Positions 1 through 6,333 of a stretch of 14,744 nucleotides of DNA are shown one piece after another. Within the stretch, counting starts at the first letter, position 1. Each line of letters starts with the position of its first letter. The position numbers and the translations under genes were made by a program. Source of the DNA: Planctomycetaceae bacterium (lineage in GTDB: Bacteria; Planctomycetota; Planctomycetia; Pirellulales; UBA1268); assembly GCA_018694455.1 (NCBI GenBank), contig JABHNP010000242.1:1-14744 (forward strand). Reading direction: 5' to 3'. Below the pieces are notes generated by a model. It was not told the origin of the DNA and did no database searches. It saw nothing but the letters and a program-made list of their open reading frames with translations.

Positions 1-512
1 ATGTCAGGTAGGCCAAGGTCATCAACGGGTATATTTGGGAGGTGCTCAGCATAACGAATTGCATCGTACGCTGCGTAACCTATAGCACCACTTGTAAACG
101 GTGGGAGTTCATTGAGACGGGCAGGTTTGAATTCTGCCATTCGTTTTTCGAGTTCAGCCAGCGGATCGGCAACATGAATGTTTTCAGCAGGTTGTCCTTC
201 TCGTCGGATAGTTACATTGGGTCCATGGGCTTCGAATTGAAGGAAGGGTTCAGATCCAAGAAAACTGTATCGACCAACTTTCTCACCCCCAATAACGCTT
301 TCAAAGAGGCAGCCGTCTGTTCCGGTATCAATGCGGGCAAAAGCTGATAATGGTGTAAGGGCGTCAGCAAAAATGCGACGGCAGACTGGAATAAGAGTTT
401 CTTCCTGTGCTAACTCGGAGAAATATGTGAAGTTTGGAAAGTGATTCATGAGTCTTGCGGGTAAAATGTCACTCATTCTATCTAAAAATTCTAGCCAAGT
501 CTCTCTTACCAT
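1..512 (-). CDS. trpE: Anthranilate synthase component I, N-terminal part (cut by window edge)
   Basis: Anthranilate synthase component I converts chorismate to anthranilate, using ammonia supplied by TrpG, in the first committed step of tryptophan synthesis in the cytoplasm. About 170 residues of the N-terminal regulatory domain are visible; the catalytic chorismate-binding domain lies beyond position 1. Seen directly: an LFES motif at residues 69-72, corresponding to the LLES tryptophan feedback site of the family, followed by GRYSFLG at 80-86 and GAIGYAAYD at 142-150. The first ATG is at 512, directly after an in-frame stop. Two further in-frame ATGs lie at 476 and 449, and the last (MNHFPNF) gives the N-terminus most typical of the family, so the start is uncertain. 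None of the three has a clear Shine-Dalgarno sequence. A related chorismate enzyme such as PabB is possible but fits the N-terminal motifs less well. Confidence 0.86.
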   Translation of the reverse strand, partial: MVRETWLEFLDRMSDILPARLMNHFPNFTYFSELAQEETLIPVCRRIFADALTPLSAFARIDTGTDGCLFESVIGGEKVGRYSFLGSEPFLQFEAHGPNVTIRREGQPAENIHVADPLAELEKRMAEFKPARLNELPPFTSGAIGYAAYDAIRYAEHLPNIPVDDLGLPD

Positions 513-518
513 TTGGAA

Positions 519-555
519 CTATGGATCAGCTGGAGTCAATGGGGAAGACCTCCTC
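519..555 (-). promoter_or_regulatory. Strong Shine-Dalgarno-like site and six-codon leader frame before trpE
   Basis: Reading the minus strand, GAGGAGGT (555 to 548) is followed after 8 bases by TTG ACT CCA GCT GAT CCA TAG (539 to 519), a six-codon frame that stops 6 bases before the first trpE ATG. The TrpE frame itself cannot extend upstream, because an in-frame TAG lies three codons before that ATG. The site could drive a coupled leader peptide, but the frame has no tryptophan codon, so classical trp attenuation is not supported. It may also be a chance match. Confidence 0.25.
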
Positions 556-772
556 GTCATTGGACTAGTATTGATGCCAAATTAGATCATTTTAGCGAAT
601 AAAATCCTTGAATTATTTTTGGCTTTCATACGCCTGCGGGAAATAAAAATGTGTTATTTAGCGTTTCACGGGCTGGGTTTGTTGAAAAAGTTTATGTGGG
701 GGCAATTTGCTGTCGAAGCTGTTTCAATGAAAGTTTGGTTGAAATGAAGAGCCTTCTACCACCGTTATTAAT

Positions 773-795
773 CCGCCAATGGGCGGGCTTGGCGG
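773..795. repeat. GC-rich inverted repeat in the trpE-mcsA gap
   Basis: CCGCCA at 773-778 pairs with TGGCGG at 790-795 across an 11-base loop. The stem can be extended outward through AA/TT pairs with a one-base bulge. No T-run follows immediately, so it is not a clear intrinsic terminator. It may be a regulatory hairpin or operator, or have no function. Confidence 0.3.
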
Positions 796-937
796 TATTT
801 TAAGAAGTGTTAGTGTGCTTTGTTGTAAGTACAGGTAACATTATTTGAAAAGGCGACAGTAGAATTGCTCGCTTCTGTGAAAGTCCAGCTAATATCCTCA
901 GTATATTCTTATTCTGGGGAATTTAAGGAATGACGAT

Positions 938-1483
938 ATGCAATGCCAGCAATGCGATAAACAGGCGATGTTCCACATTACAGAGTTAGAGACAGGTGAT
1001 GTCCGGGAACTTCACTTGTGTGAGGACCATGCACGTGTGTACCTAAATCAGGCAGAAGCAGATTCGCAGGAGAATGAGTCTGATGGTACAGGCGGTGCTG
1101 TTGGTGTTGGACAGACAGCAAAAGAACTTTCTGAAATTGATCAAAGAGTTTGTGAAATGTGTGGTATTACATTTTTTGAGTTTCGTAATCAAGGAAGGCT
1201 TGGATGCCCGCACGATTATGTTCAGTTCGAAGAGGAACTGGAACCCTTGATAGCCAATATTCATGGTGAATTGAAACACACGGGCTGTCGTCCGAAGAGG
1301 GAGAGGTCGGCAGAAGATCAATCGGTTTTGCCAGAGTCAACAGAAAAGCTGACAAGTGTTATCGGCATGAGGAAAGAAATTCGTGAGGCGGTTGAGGATG
1401 AAGATTATGAGGTAGCCGGGACGCTGCGAGACGACATACAAAAGATTCTCCATCAATGGCATGCAGAAGAGTCTAAGGAATAA
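938..1483 (+). CDS. mcsA: McsA-like zinc-binding activator of protein arginine kinase
   Basis: McsA proteins activate the protein arginine kinase McsB and take part in heat and metal stress control and Clp-dependent protein turnover. The 181-residue product shows the expected order. An N-terminal cysteine cluster has C3, C6 and C28 with H31. A second cluster has C72, C75 and C90 with H92. A C-terminal UVR (UvrB/UvrC) motif spans about residues 138-172, with the EDEDYE and LRDDI elements. The middle (about 40-62) is acidic and glycine-rich and probably a flexible linker. The ATG at 938 is preceded by AAGGA at a suitable distance. The gene is followed 128 bases later by mcsB on the same strand, the usual partner arrangement, but no ctsR or clpC gene adjoins it here. 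UVR-motif proteins of other function exist, but the neighbour makes McsA the best reading. Confidence 0.85.
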   Translation: MQCQQCDKQAMFHITELETGDVRELHLCEDHARVYLNQAEADSQENESDGTGGAVGVGQTAKELSEIDQRVCEMCGITFFEFRNQGRLGCPHDYVQFEEELEPLIANIHGELKHTGCRPKRERSAEDQSVLPESTEKLTSVIGMRKEIREAVEDEDYEVAGTLRDDIQKILHQWHAEESKE

Positions 1484-1611
1484 TGTTCCTATATTTTTTC
1501 ATTCGATGGTTTGTGTAGATTTCCTAGCAAGTAGAAAAACATGTTCTCGCCTTGGGGCAAGCCACTTTCTAATAAGATTTTTCAATAATTATAGAACTCG
1601 ATAATAATCTC

Positions 1612-2679
1612 ATGAAATTTGAAGTATTAAAATCATCTGTTGGTGAGTGGTTGAAGGGAACTGGGCCAGAGTCGGACATTGTCATGAGCAGCCGGGTACG
1701 GCTTGCACGCAACCTTGCACAATATCCTTTTGTTGGTCGAGCTTCAGAGATGGAAAGAAGAGAGGTTGAGGAGTTTCTCCGTTCGCGGCTCACAAAAACA
1801 TCCGTGGGCTCTCGTCTGGAATATATGGATTTGGGTGGTCTTGAAGATTTGGACCGTCAATTTCTAGTTGAACGTCAATTGATTAGTCGGGAGCATGCAG
1901 ATGCTACAGGCGCGCGTGGCGTGGCAATTGATTCCGCGGAGCAGGTTAGCTTGATGATCAATGAAGAAGATCATCTCCGGATACAGTGCTTACATAGTGG
2001 CTTAGATCTTGAGGCGGTGTGGGCACAGATTCGAAGTGTGGATGAAGAAATCGAGGCTGTGGTTCCGTACGCATTCCACCAACGATGGGGGTATTTAACG
2101 GCATGTCCAACAAACGTGGGTACTGGAATCCGAGTGAGTGTCATGCTCCATCTCCCAGCCCTCGTAATCACACGGCAGATTGATAAAGTTTTCCGAAGTT
2201 TGCACAAAATCTCGTTAGCCGTCCGAGGTCTTTATGGTGAGGGATCACAGGCGTTCGGTGACTTTTATCAAATATCCAATCAGATAACCCTCGGTCGCAC
2301 GGAAAGTGAGCTGATCAGTCAAGTGGCTGATGTTGTTCCTGTGCTGATTGATTATGAACGGCGAGCTCGAGATTTCCTTTTGGAAGAGACTGAGCGGAAT
2401 GTACATGACCAAGTTAGTCGTGCCTTTGGGATTCTTAGAACAGCCCAAACGATTAGTGCCGAAGAGACAATGCAATTACTTTCGCGTGTCCGGATGGGAG
2501 TTTTGCTTGGACTCGTCGATGATCTCCACGTATCCGACGTGAATAAGCTACTTGTTCGCACCCAGCCTGCACACCTTCAAAAGATGAAAGGAATTGATCT
2601 AGATACAAAAGACCGAAATATCGAAAGGGCCCGCTTCCTTCGGTCTTATTTTGAAGCAGGCTCTTCGGGTGAAAATTAG
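1612..2679 (+). CDS. mcsB: Protein arginine kinase McsB
   Basis: McsB phosphorylates arginine side chains of proteins with ATP; in Firmicutes the mark directs proteins to the ClpCP protease. The 355-residue length matches the family. The phosphagen-kinase-type catalytic domain is evident. SSRVRLARN (26-34) forms the nucleotide-binding start, NEEDHLR (117-123) carries the substrate glutamates, and CPTNVGTG (165-172) holds the conserved active-site cysteine C165. GEGSQAFGDFYQISNQ begins near residue 209. Near the C-terminus, residues 335-340 read RNIERA where the family's allosteric phosphoarginine-binding motif is RDxxRA (from memory), so an asparagine replaces the aspartate. The ATG at 1612 has no clear Shine-Dalgarno sequence, but no better start is visible. 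The gene follows mcsA by 128 bases and probably shares its regulation. Confidence 0.93.
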   Translation: MKFEVLKSSVGEWLKGTGPESDIVMSSRVRLARNLAQYPFVGRASEMERREVEEFLRSRLTKTSVGSRLEYMDLGGLEDLDRQFLVERQLISREHADATGARGVAIDSAEQVSLMINEEDHLRIQCLHSGLDLEAVWAQIRSVDEEIEAVVPYAFHQRWGYLTACPTNVGTGIRVSVMLHLPALVITRQIDKVFRSLHKISLAVRGLYGEGSQAFGDFYQISNQITLGRTESELISQVADVVPVLIDYERRARDFLLEETERNVHDQVSRAFGILRTAQTISAEETMQLLSRVRMGVLLGLVDDLHVSDVNKLLVRTQPAHLQKMKGIDLDTKDRNIERARFLRSYFEAGSSGEN

Positions 2680-2750
2680 AGTTGCTAAAAGAGGTTGAGT
2701 CAGCAGGAAGGCTCCAAAGGTGTTTTTGCTAAAGAAATTTTTCTGACATT

Positions 2751-3269
2751 TCAGTTTTTGGTTAATTTTGCTCGTAGAGCCTTGACCACCCCGGGCGGAA
2801 CAAATTTCCCTAATGCAATATCGTCTGCTAGCGGCGTGATCTGTTTTAGTAGAGATGATGAGATATGAGAATATTGAGCGTCAGCCATAAGAAAGACGGT
2901 CTCGATTTCAGAATCAAGCATTCGATTTGCGAGTGTCATTGTGAATTCGGACTCAATATCAGTCAGGGAACGAACACCGCGTAAAACCACATGTGCTCGT
3001 TGTTCGCGGACAAATGTCACGGAGAGACCCTGAAATCGGCGAACGGTAACATTGTTCAGATGAGCAACAGCAGCTTCCACAAGATCAACCCGCTCTTTCT
3101 GGTCAAAAAGAGGTTGTTTGTCTGGGTTGATGCCTACTCCGACGACGATATGGGTAAATATCCGGCTCGCCCTGTCAATTACATCAAGGTGTCCAAGTGT
3201 AATTGGGTCGAATGAACCTGTGTAAACGGCAATTTGCCCATTATGAGTTGACACAGAGACTGACTCCAC
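2751..3269 (-). CDS. coaD: Phosphopantetheine adenylyltransferase
   Basis: CoaD transfers AMP from ATP to 4'-phosphopantetheine, giving dephospho-CoA in the penultimate step of coenzyme A synthesis. The 172-residue product is slightly longer than the usual ~160. Seen in sequence: GSFDPITLGH (18-27) with the TxGH nucleotidyltransferase motif at 24-27, RGVRSLTDIE (97-106), and YSHISSS (133-139), all standard positions for the bacterial enzyme. The extra length is mainly a short N-terminal extension before the first beta strand. The gene converges on mcsB with a 71-base gap and diverges from the small gene at 3408. No intrinsic terminator is obvious in the convergent gap. Confidence 0.95.
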   Translation of the reverse strand: MESVSVSTHNGQIAVYTGSFDPITLGHLDVIDRASRIFTHIVVGVGINPDKQPLFDQKERVDLVEAAVAHLNNVTVRRFQGLSVTFVREQRAHVVLRGVRSLTDIESEFTMTLANRMLDSEIETVFLMADAQYSHISSSLLKQITPLADDIALGKFVPPGVVKALRAKLTKN

Positions 3270-3294
3270 ACAATTTCTCGTTTGTAAACATCAA

Positions 3295-3341
3295 AGATCC
3301 TGTTGGATCTCTGCAGACTACCAAGTATGGTATCTCAGAGA
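3295..3341. repeat. Two overlapping, mutually exclusive inverted repeats upstream of coaD
   Basis: Hairpin A pairs AGATCC (3295-3300) with GGATCT (3305-3310) around a four-base loop. Hairpin B pairs TCTCTG (3308-3313), AGA (3315-3317) and TACC (3319-3322) with GGTA (3329-3332), TCT (3333-3335) and CAGAGA (3336-3341). That is thirteen pairs with two single-base bulges and a six-base loop. The two share 3308-3310, so both cannot form together. Neither is followed by a T-run on either strand, which argues against a simple terminator. They lie in the 138-base divergent gap between coaD and the mini membrane gene and could be a leader switch or an operator. Confidence 0.45.
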
Positions 3342-3407
3342 GAAAACTCAAATAGAGTGATTTCAAGCACTTGAATTATTCAGTTACCTTTTGGAGGGTC
3401 CTACGGC

Positions 3408-3596
3408 GTGTCGAAGTCTGTTTCGTTTGCCGGTATGGTTGTATCGGGGATAGTAAGCATCCTCTTTTTGGCGGATTTGGCAGTTGCAATACCTTTTAGT
3501 CGCGTGAGCATACTCGCCGATGTTGGGTTCATTTTAAGTAGCGCAATACTTGCATATTTGAGCTGGTCAGCATTAATGAGCAGGACAGAAGAGTAG
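3408..3596 (+). CDS. Mini membrane protein with two predicted helices
   Basis: This 62-residue protein is not recognised as a named family. It has two hydrophobic stretches, roughly residues 7-29 and 36-54, with few charges between them, and a charged end (RTEE), so a two-helix inner-membrane hairpin is likely. The GTG start at 3408 is supported by a strong GGAGG ten bases upstream; without the GTG the next start, at residue 10, would cut the first helix. It stands alone on the plus strand, facing away from coaD and converging with the unknown gene at 3620-4306, so context gives no function. Confidence 0.72.
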   Translation: MSKSVSFAGMVVSGIVSILFLADLAVAIPFSRVSILADVGFILSSAILAYLSWSALMSRTEE

Positions 3597-3619
3597 CTAT
3601 CACTTGTGCTAGCTGCTAT

Positions 3620-4306
3620 TTAAGCGGCCTTAAGAATTGAAGCAGGCATCTCTCGTGAGCTTCTTTTTGAAATAACTGTGGGTAGCTGATCAAGGCTTAT
3701 CGCAATAGTCGCTTTTTTTGAAATTAGATGTCGAAGCCGCCGTGTAGCCTTCGTAAATTTCCTGTGATCATAATTTCCATTTTGTAATCCAGTATCGAGA
3801 ACACGAAGACTTCCGCAATGCGGTCGCTTATTCGCAAGGGCAGAGAAAAAGCCTTTCGTGGATCGCGGTTTTGGATTGTCCCGTGACACCTCCCACAGCC
3901 CCCACTGGACGTTACGGCACGGCCATCCAGCTGGAGTCGGTCGTCTCGGAGATGATATTGCGGTGGTTGAGTGTGTGAGGATTACTGAGATTCCCTCATC
4001 GACAAAAAGATCGTATTGGTGGTCTCTGCCAGGATTCGATATGACCACAACTTTCAGGTCTGGGAAACTGTATCGTGCCGAACGTAATTTCATACGAAGG
4101 CGGTGTTTCACGCATAGGTCATCTGCATCCAACTCAAGGCACGTAGTTCCAATATCACTAGGCATTCTTTCAAGACCGGGCAATGTTCCGTACCAAGAGA
4201 TCGGCAGTGTTGGTGTATGCTCATCGAAGGCAATGGCCGTTGGCATGTTTTTAGGTGGTAAGGGTGCGCAAACGATGTGAATGTTTGTTGAACTTTGGTT
4301 ATGCAC
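3620..4306 (-). CDS. Hypothetical protein, family not recognised
   Basis: The 228-residue product has no named domain I can assign. No signal peptide or membrane segment is visible. Residues 84-90 (LKVVVIS) and 104-111 (EGISVILT) look like alternating beta strands of an alpha/beta fold. A tryptophan- and glycine-rich patch, WPCRNVQWGLWEV (128-140), is followed by GSLRVLDTG (165-173) and a basic stretch (182-199). The start is a GTG at 4306 with GGAG seven bases upstream. The order of strands and the WGLWEV patch vaguely recall carbohydrate-active or deacetylase-like proteins, but no catalytic motif is seen, so no function is given. It lies 164 bases downstream of cobA-hemD on the same strand and might be co-transcribed, with a structured gap between them. 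Confidence 0.7.
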   Translation of the reverse strand: MHNQSSTNIHIVCAPLPPKNMPTAIAFDEHTPTLPISWYGTLPGLERMPSDIGTTCLELDADDLCVKHRLRMKLRSARYSFPDLKVVVISNPGRDHQYDLFVDEGISVILTHSTTAISSPRRPTPAGWPCRNVQWGLWEVSRDNPKPRSTKGFFSALANKRPHCGSLRVLDTGLQNGNYDHRKFTKATRRLRHLISKKATIAISLDQLPTVISKRSSREMPASILKAA

Positions 4307-4394
4307 ACTGATTCTCCGAGGCGATTCCGATACATAATGAAAAGGGATTCAGGAGCAGATGCTCGCGCTTTACAGGCCCTGCTGTTGACGCTCT

Positions 4395-4464
4395 ATAGCA
4401 CAAAAACTACCGATAAAACTTCGTATCGACGCTGAAATAAAATCCCTTCAGCGATTTGTGCTAT
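4395..4464 (-). other. Nested inverted repeats able to form a three-way junction
   Basis: An outer perfect ten-base stem pairs ATAGCACAAA (4395-4404) with TTTGTGCTAT (4455-4464). Inside it sit two hairpins: CGATA (4411-4415) with TATCG (4424-4428), and CGCTGAA (4430-4436) with TTCAGCG (4447-4453). Only single unpaired bases, at 4429 and 4454, separate the second hairpin from its neighbours, and six bases (4405-4410) separate the outer stem from the first hairpin. The element begins 6 bases after the cobA-hemD stop on the minus strand and lies 88 bases before the next gene. No T-run follows, so it is not a standard terminator. The strand is assigned only because both flanking genes are on the minus strand. 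It matches no riboswitch or ribozyme class I know. Confidence 0.45.
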
Positions 4465-4470
4465 TACGGC

Positions 4471-6099
4471 TTATTCGGTCGGCATTGTCTTCCTTGCCGG
4501 AATTTCTTGACATCGCAAGTCTTTTGAATGACGGCTTTCCCAAGACTCGATTGAGTCCAAAAGCGACGTCATTGTGGGTTCGGTTGCCTCAGCTGTCACT
4601 GGATAACCAAGTTGGGTGAGCTTTGAGGACGTGATGGGCGAAATACTTGCGATTTTCCATGAATGGAGGTGCGTGCCGAATACATTCACAGCGGTTTCGG
4701 CAATAAAAGAACTTGTGAGCAGAATCCAGGTGACTGGAAACTGTTCGATCATTCGAATAGCTGTTTGTTGATTTGCTGTAGTTGCCTGACTTGCGTAAGC
4801 AGCCACCTGCCGGACTTCATGGCCCGCTGCTATAAGTTCTTTGCGGAGCACATCGCGTGCCCGCTCGGCCTGAATAAGAAGAAATCGCTTCTGGTCACAA
4901 TCTTGCTTGAATGCTTCAATAAAGCCCTCAGAGAGCCATCTGTCAGGAATCAAGTCGCAGACAAAACCATGATTCTCAAGCGCGGTTGCGGTAGTAGGAC
5001 CAATAGCAGCGATTTGCGCGGTCCCTAATGCTCTTGGATCGCGCCCGAGACGTCGGAGTTCCCTGCAAAAGTGGTCAACACCGTTGACGCTTGTGAAGAC
5101 GATCCAATCAAAAGACCATGCCTCGGTAATAGCACTTTTTAGTTCTTGAGTATCTGTGGCCGGAACGATTTCAATCAATGGCAAGTGCATCGCCTCGCCG
5201 CCCCTTCGTGTAATATCATTTATTATAGAATCAGCCTGACCCACCGGGCGGGCAACTAGGATTCGGCATCCTTGGAGTGGTAATTTTACATCGTCATAGT
5301 GTGGGTTATGCAGCGGCGTCTCACCAATCACAGCAACTGCTGGTGAGGGAAGTTGAGCTAGATCTACGTCAGCAGCACATGCGGCGAGTGTAGTCTGAAT
5401 AATACGCTGGTCAGGCCAGCTGCAACGGCTTACAAAAGTAACTGGTGTATCAGATGCTCTTCCTGCTTTCAGAAGTGCATCTGACCAATGTTGTACTTTA
5501 TCAACACCCATATAGATCACAACAGTGCCCTCTTGGATCGAGAGTTTGTCGTAATCAATCGTGTCTTGCTTTTCTTTCGCTTCGTGGCCAGTGACGATGG
5601 TGAGGCTTGACGAAACGTTACGTGACGTGAGCGGTGTGCCTGCTGCTGCGGCTGCAGCGGTTGCTGATGTAATGCCAGGAATTATTTCAAACGAGATAGA
5701 GTGTTCGTTGAGTGGCTCGATTTCTTCCCGAAGCCTTGCGAAAATAGTTGGGTCGCCTCCCTTGAGACGCACAACACTACGGCTATTCGTCGCATGCGTA
5801 GCTAGGCAGTTTCCAATTATTCTGCCGACATCTCTTCCAGTAGAACCTCCAAGAACTGCCGAAAGTGGAATTTTTTGTGCGTCAGGGTTGATGAGGTTGA
5901 GAACAGCAGGAGAGACGAGTTGGTCATAGATTACAACCTCGGCGGACTCGAGCACTCGAGTAGCGCGAACAGTCAGGAGATCTGGTTGGCCGGGGCCGGC
6001 ACCGACAAAGAGCACATGCCTTTTGCGCGATGTATAGGCAGGCTCTTTTTCAAGTGCTGAGCTAGGAGCATGATCGTTTAAAGTGAGGAGGCTTTTCAT
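4471..6099 (-). CDS. cobA-hemD: Uroporphyrinogen-III methyltransferase / uroporphyrinogen-III synthase fusion
   Basis: Two enzymes are joined. The N-terminal part (about residues 27-262) methylates uroporphyrinogen III with S-adenosylmethionine to precorrin-2, toward siroheme or cobalamin. The C-terminal part (about 275-522) closes hydroxymethylbilane to uroporphyrinogen III. Seen: VGAGPGQPD (32-40), the first SUMT signature; RLKGGDP (111-117), the second; PGITS (141-145); then the HemD-like stretch beginning CRILVARP (278-285). The frame stays open to a TTG at 6138, but the ATG at 6099, preceded by a weak AGG, gives a 542-residue protein whose family similarity starts soon after, so it is preferred. 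The two domains are full length and the linker is short. No hemA, hemC or hemB gene adjoins it. The gene diverges from the TPR gene at 6334. Confidence 0.93.
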   Translation of the reverse strand: MKSLLTLNDHAPSSALEKEPAYTSRKRHVLFVGAGPGQPDLLTVRATRVLESAEVVIYDQLVSPAVLNLINPDAQKIPLSAVLGGSTGRDVGRIIGNCLATHATNSRSVVRLKGGDPTIFARLREEIEPLNEHSISFEIIPGITSATAAAAAAGTPLTSRNVSSSLTIVTGHEAKEKQDTIDYDKLSIQEGTVVIYMGVDKVQHWSDALLKAGRASDTPVTFVSRCSWPDQRIIQTTLAACAADVDLAQLPSPAVAVIGETPLHNPHYDDVKLPLQGCRILVARPVGQADSIINDITRRGGEAMHLPLIEIVPATDTQELKSAITEAWSFDWIVFTSVNGVDHFCRELRRLGRDPRALGTAQIAAIGPTTATALENHGFVCDLIPDRWLSEGFIEAFKQDCDQKRFLLIQAERARDVLRKELIAAGHEVRQVAAYASQATTANQQTAIRMIEQFPVTWILLTSSFIAETAVNVFGTHLHSWKIASISPITSSKLTQLGYPVTAEATEPTMTSLLDSIESWESRHSKDLRCQEIPARKTMPTE

Positions 6100-6154
6100 C
6101 AAATACCTGTGATTTACGCTTTCAGCATAACGAAGCAACTAAAGAGAGTATGCG

Positions 6155-6167
6155 AATTGTCACAATT
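6155..6167. promoter_or_regulatory. Perfect 13-base palindrome, candidate operator
   Basis: AATTGT (6155-6160), one central C, then ACAATT (6162-6167) form a perfect 6-1-6 palindrome. It lies 56 bases before the cobA-hemD ATG in the divergent gap with the TPR gene. The half-site AATTGT recurs on the plus strand twice more before position 6334. It could bind a dimeric regulator; no regulator gene is in the window. The region is AT-rich, so chance is a real alternative. Confidence 0.3.
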
Positions 6168-6333
6168 ATGTCATTAGATAGGTTGCAATCAGGTATCTTT
6201 ATATAGCTTAATTGTGTTTGATGTTTATTAGAAATTGGTCAATAGGCATCGTGTTTCTTAAGGGCGATGAGTAGGCTCTGTTAAGATTTGGTAACAAGAT
6301 TGTCGTCATATTCTCTGTTCAATTGTAGGAAGC

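Larger units (their letters stand above)
513..937. other. Gene-poor divergent upstream region of trpE and mcsA
   Basis: These 425 bases separate the divergent trpE and mcsA genes and should hold both promoters. I could not place a convincing -35/-10 pair on either strand. The stretch contains a strong ribosome-binding-like sequence on the minus strand at 548-555, a bulged GC-rich hairpin around 773-795, and AT-rich segments around 590-660. No open frame with coding character was found; a 19-codon plus-strand frame at 744-803 has no ribosome binding site. Confidence 0.5.

Noticed and set aside
744..803. 19-codon plus-strand frame in the trpE-mcsA gap
   Set aside because: It has no ribosome binding site and overlaps a hairpin; nothing supports translation.
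3620..3633. TTAAG-CGGC-CTTAA inverted repeat as a terminator
   Set aside because: The stem is only five pairs, it overlaps the stop of the unknown gene, and no T-run follows on either strand.
3858..4280. 140-residue plus-strand frame opposite the unknown gene
   Set aside because: It lies antisense within 3620-4306, has no recognisable domain, and the minus-strand frame has the better start and ribosome site.
6100..6138. TTG-started extension of cobA-hemD
   Set aside because: There is no ribosome site before the TTG, and the ATG at 6099 lies just ahead of the conserved methyltransferase domain.
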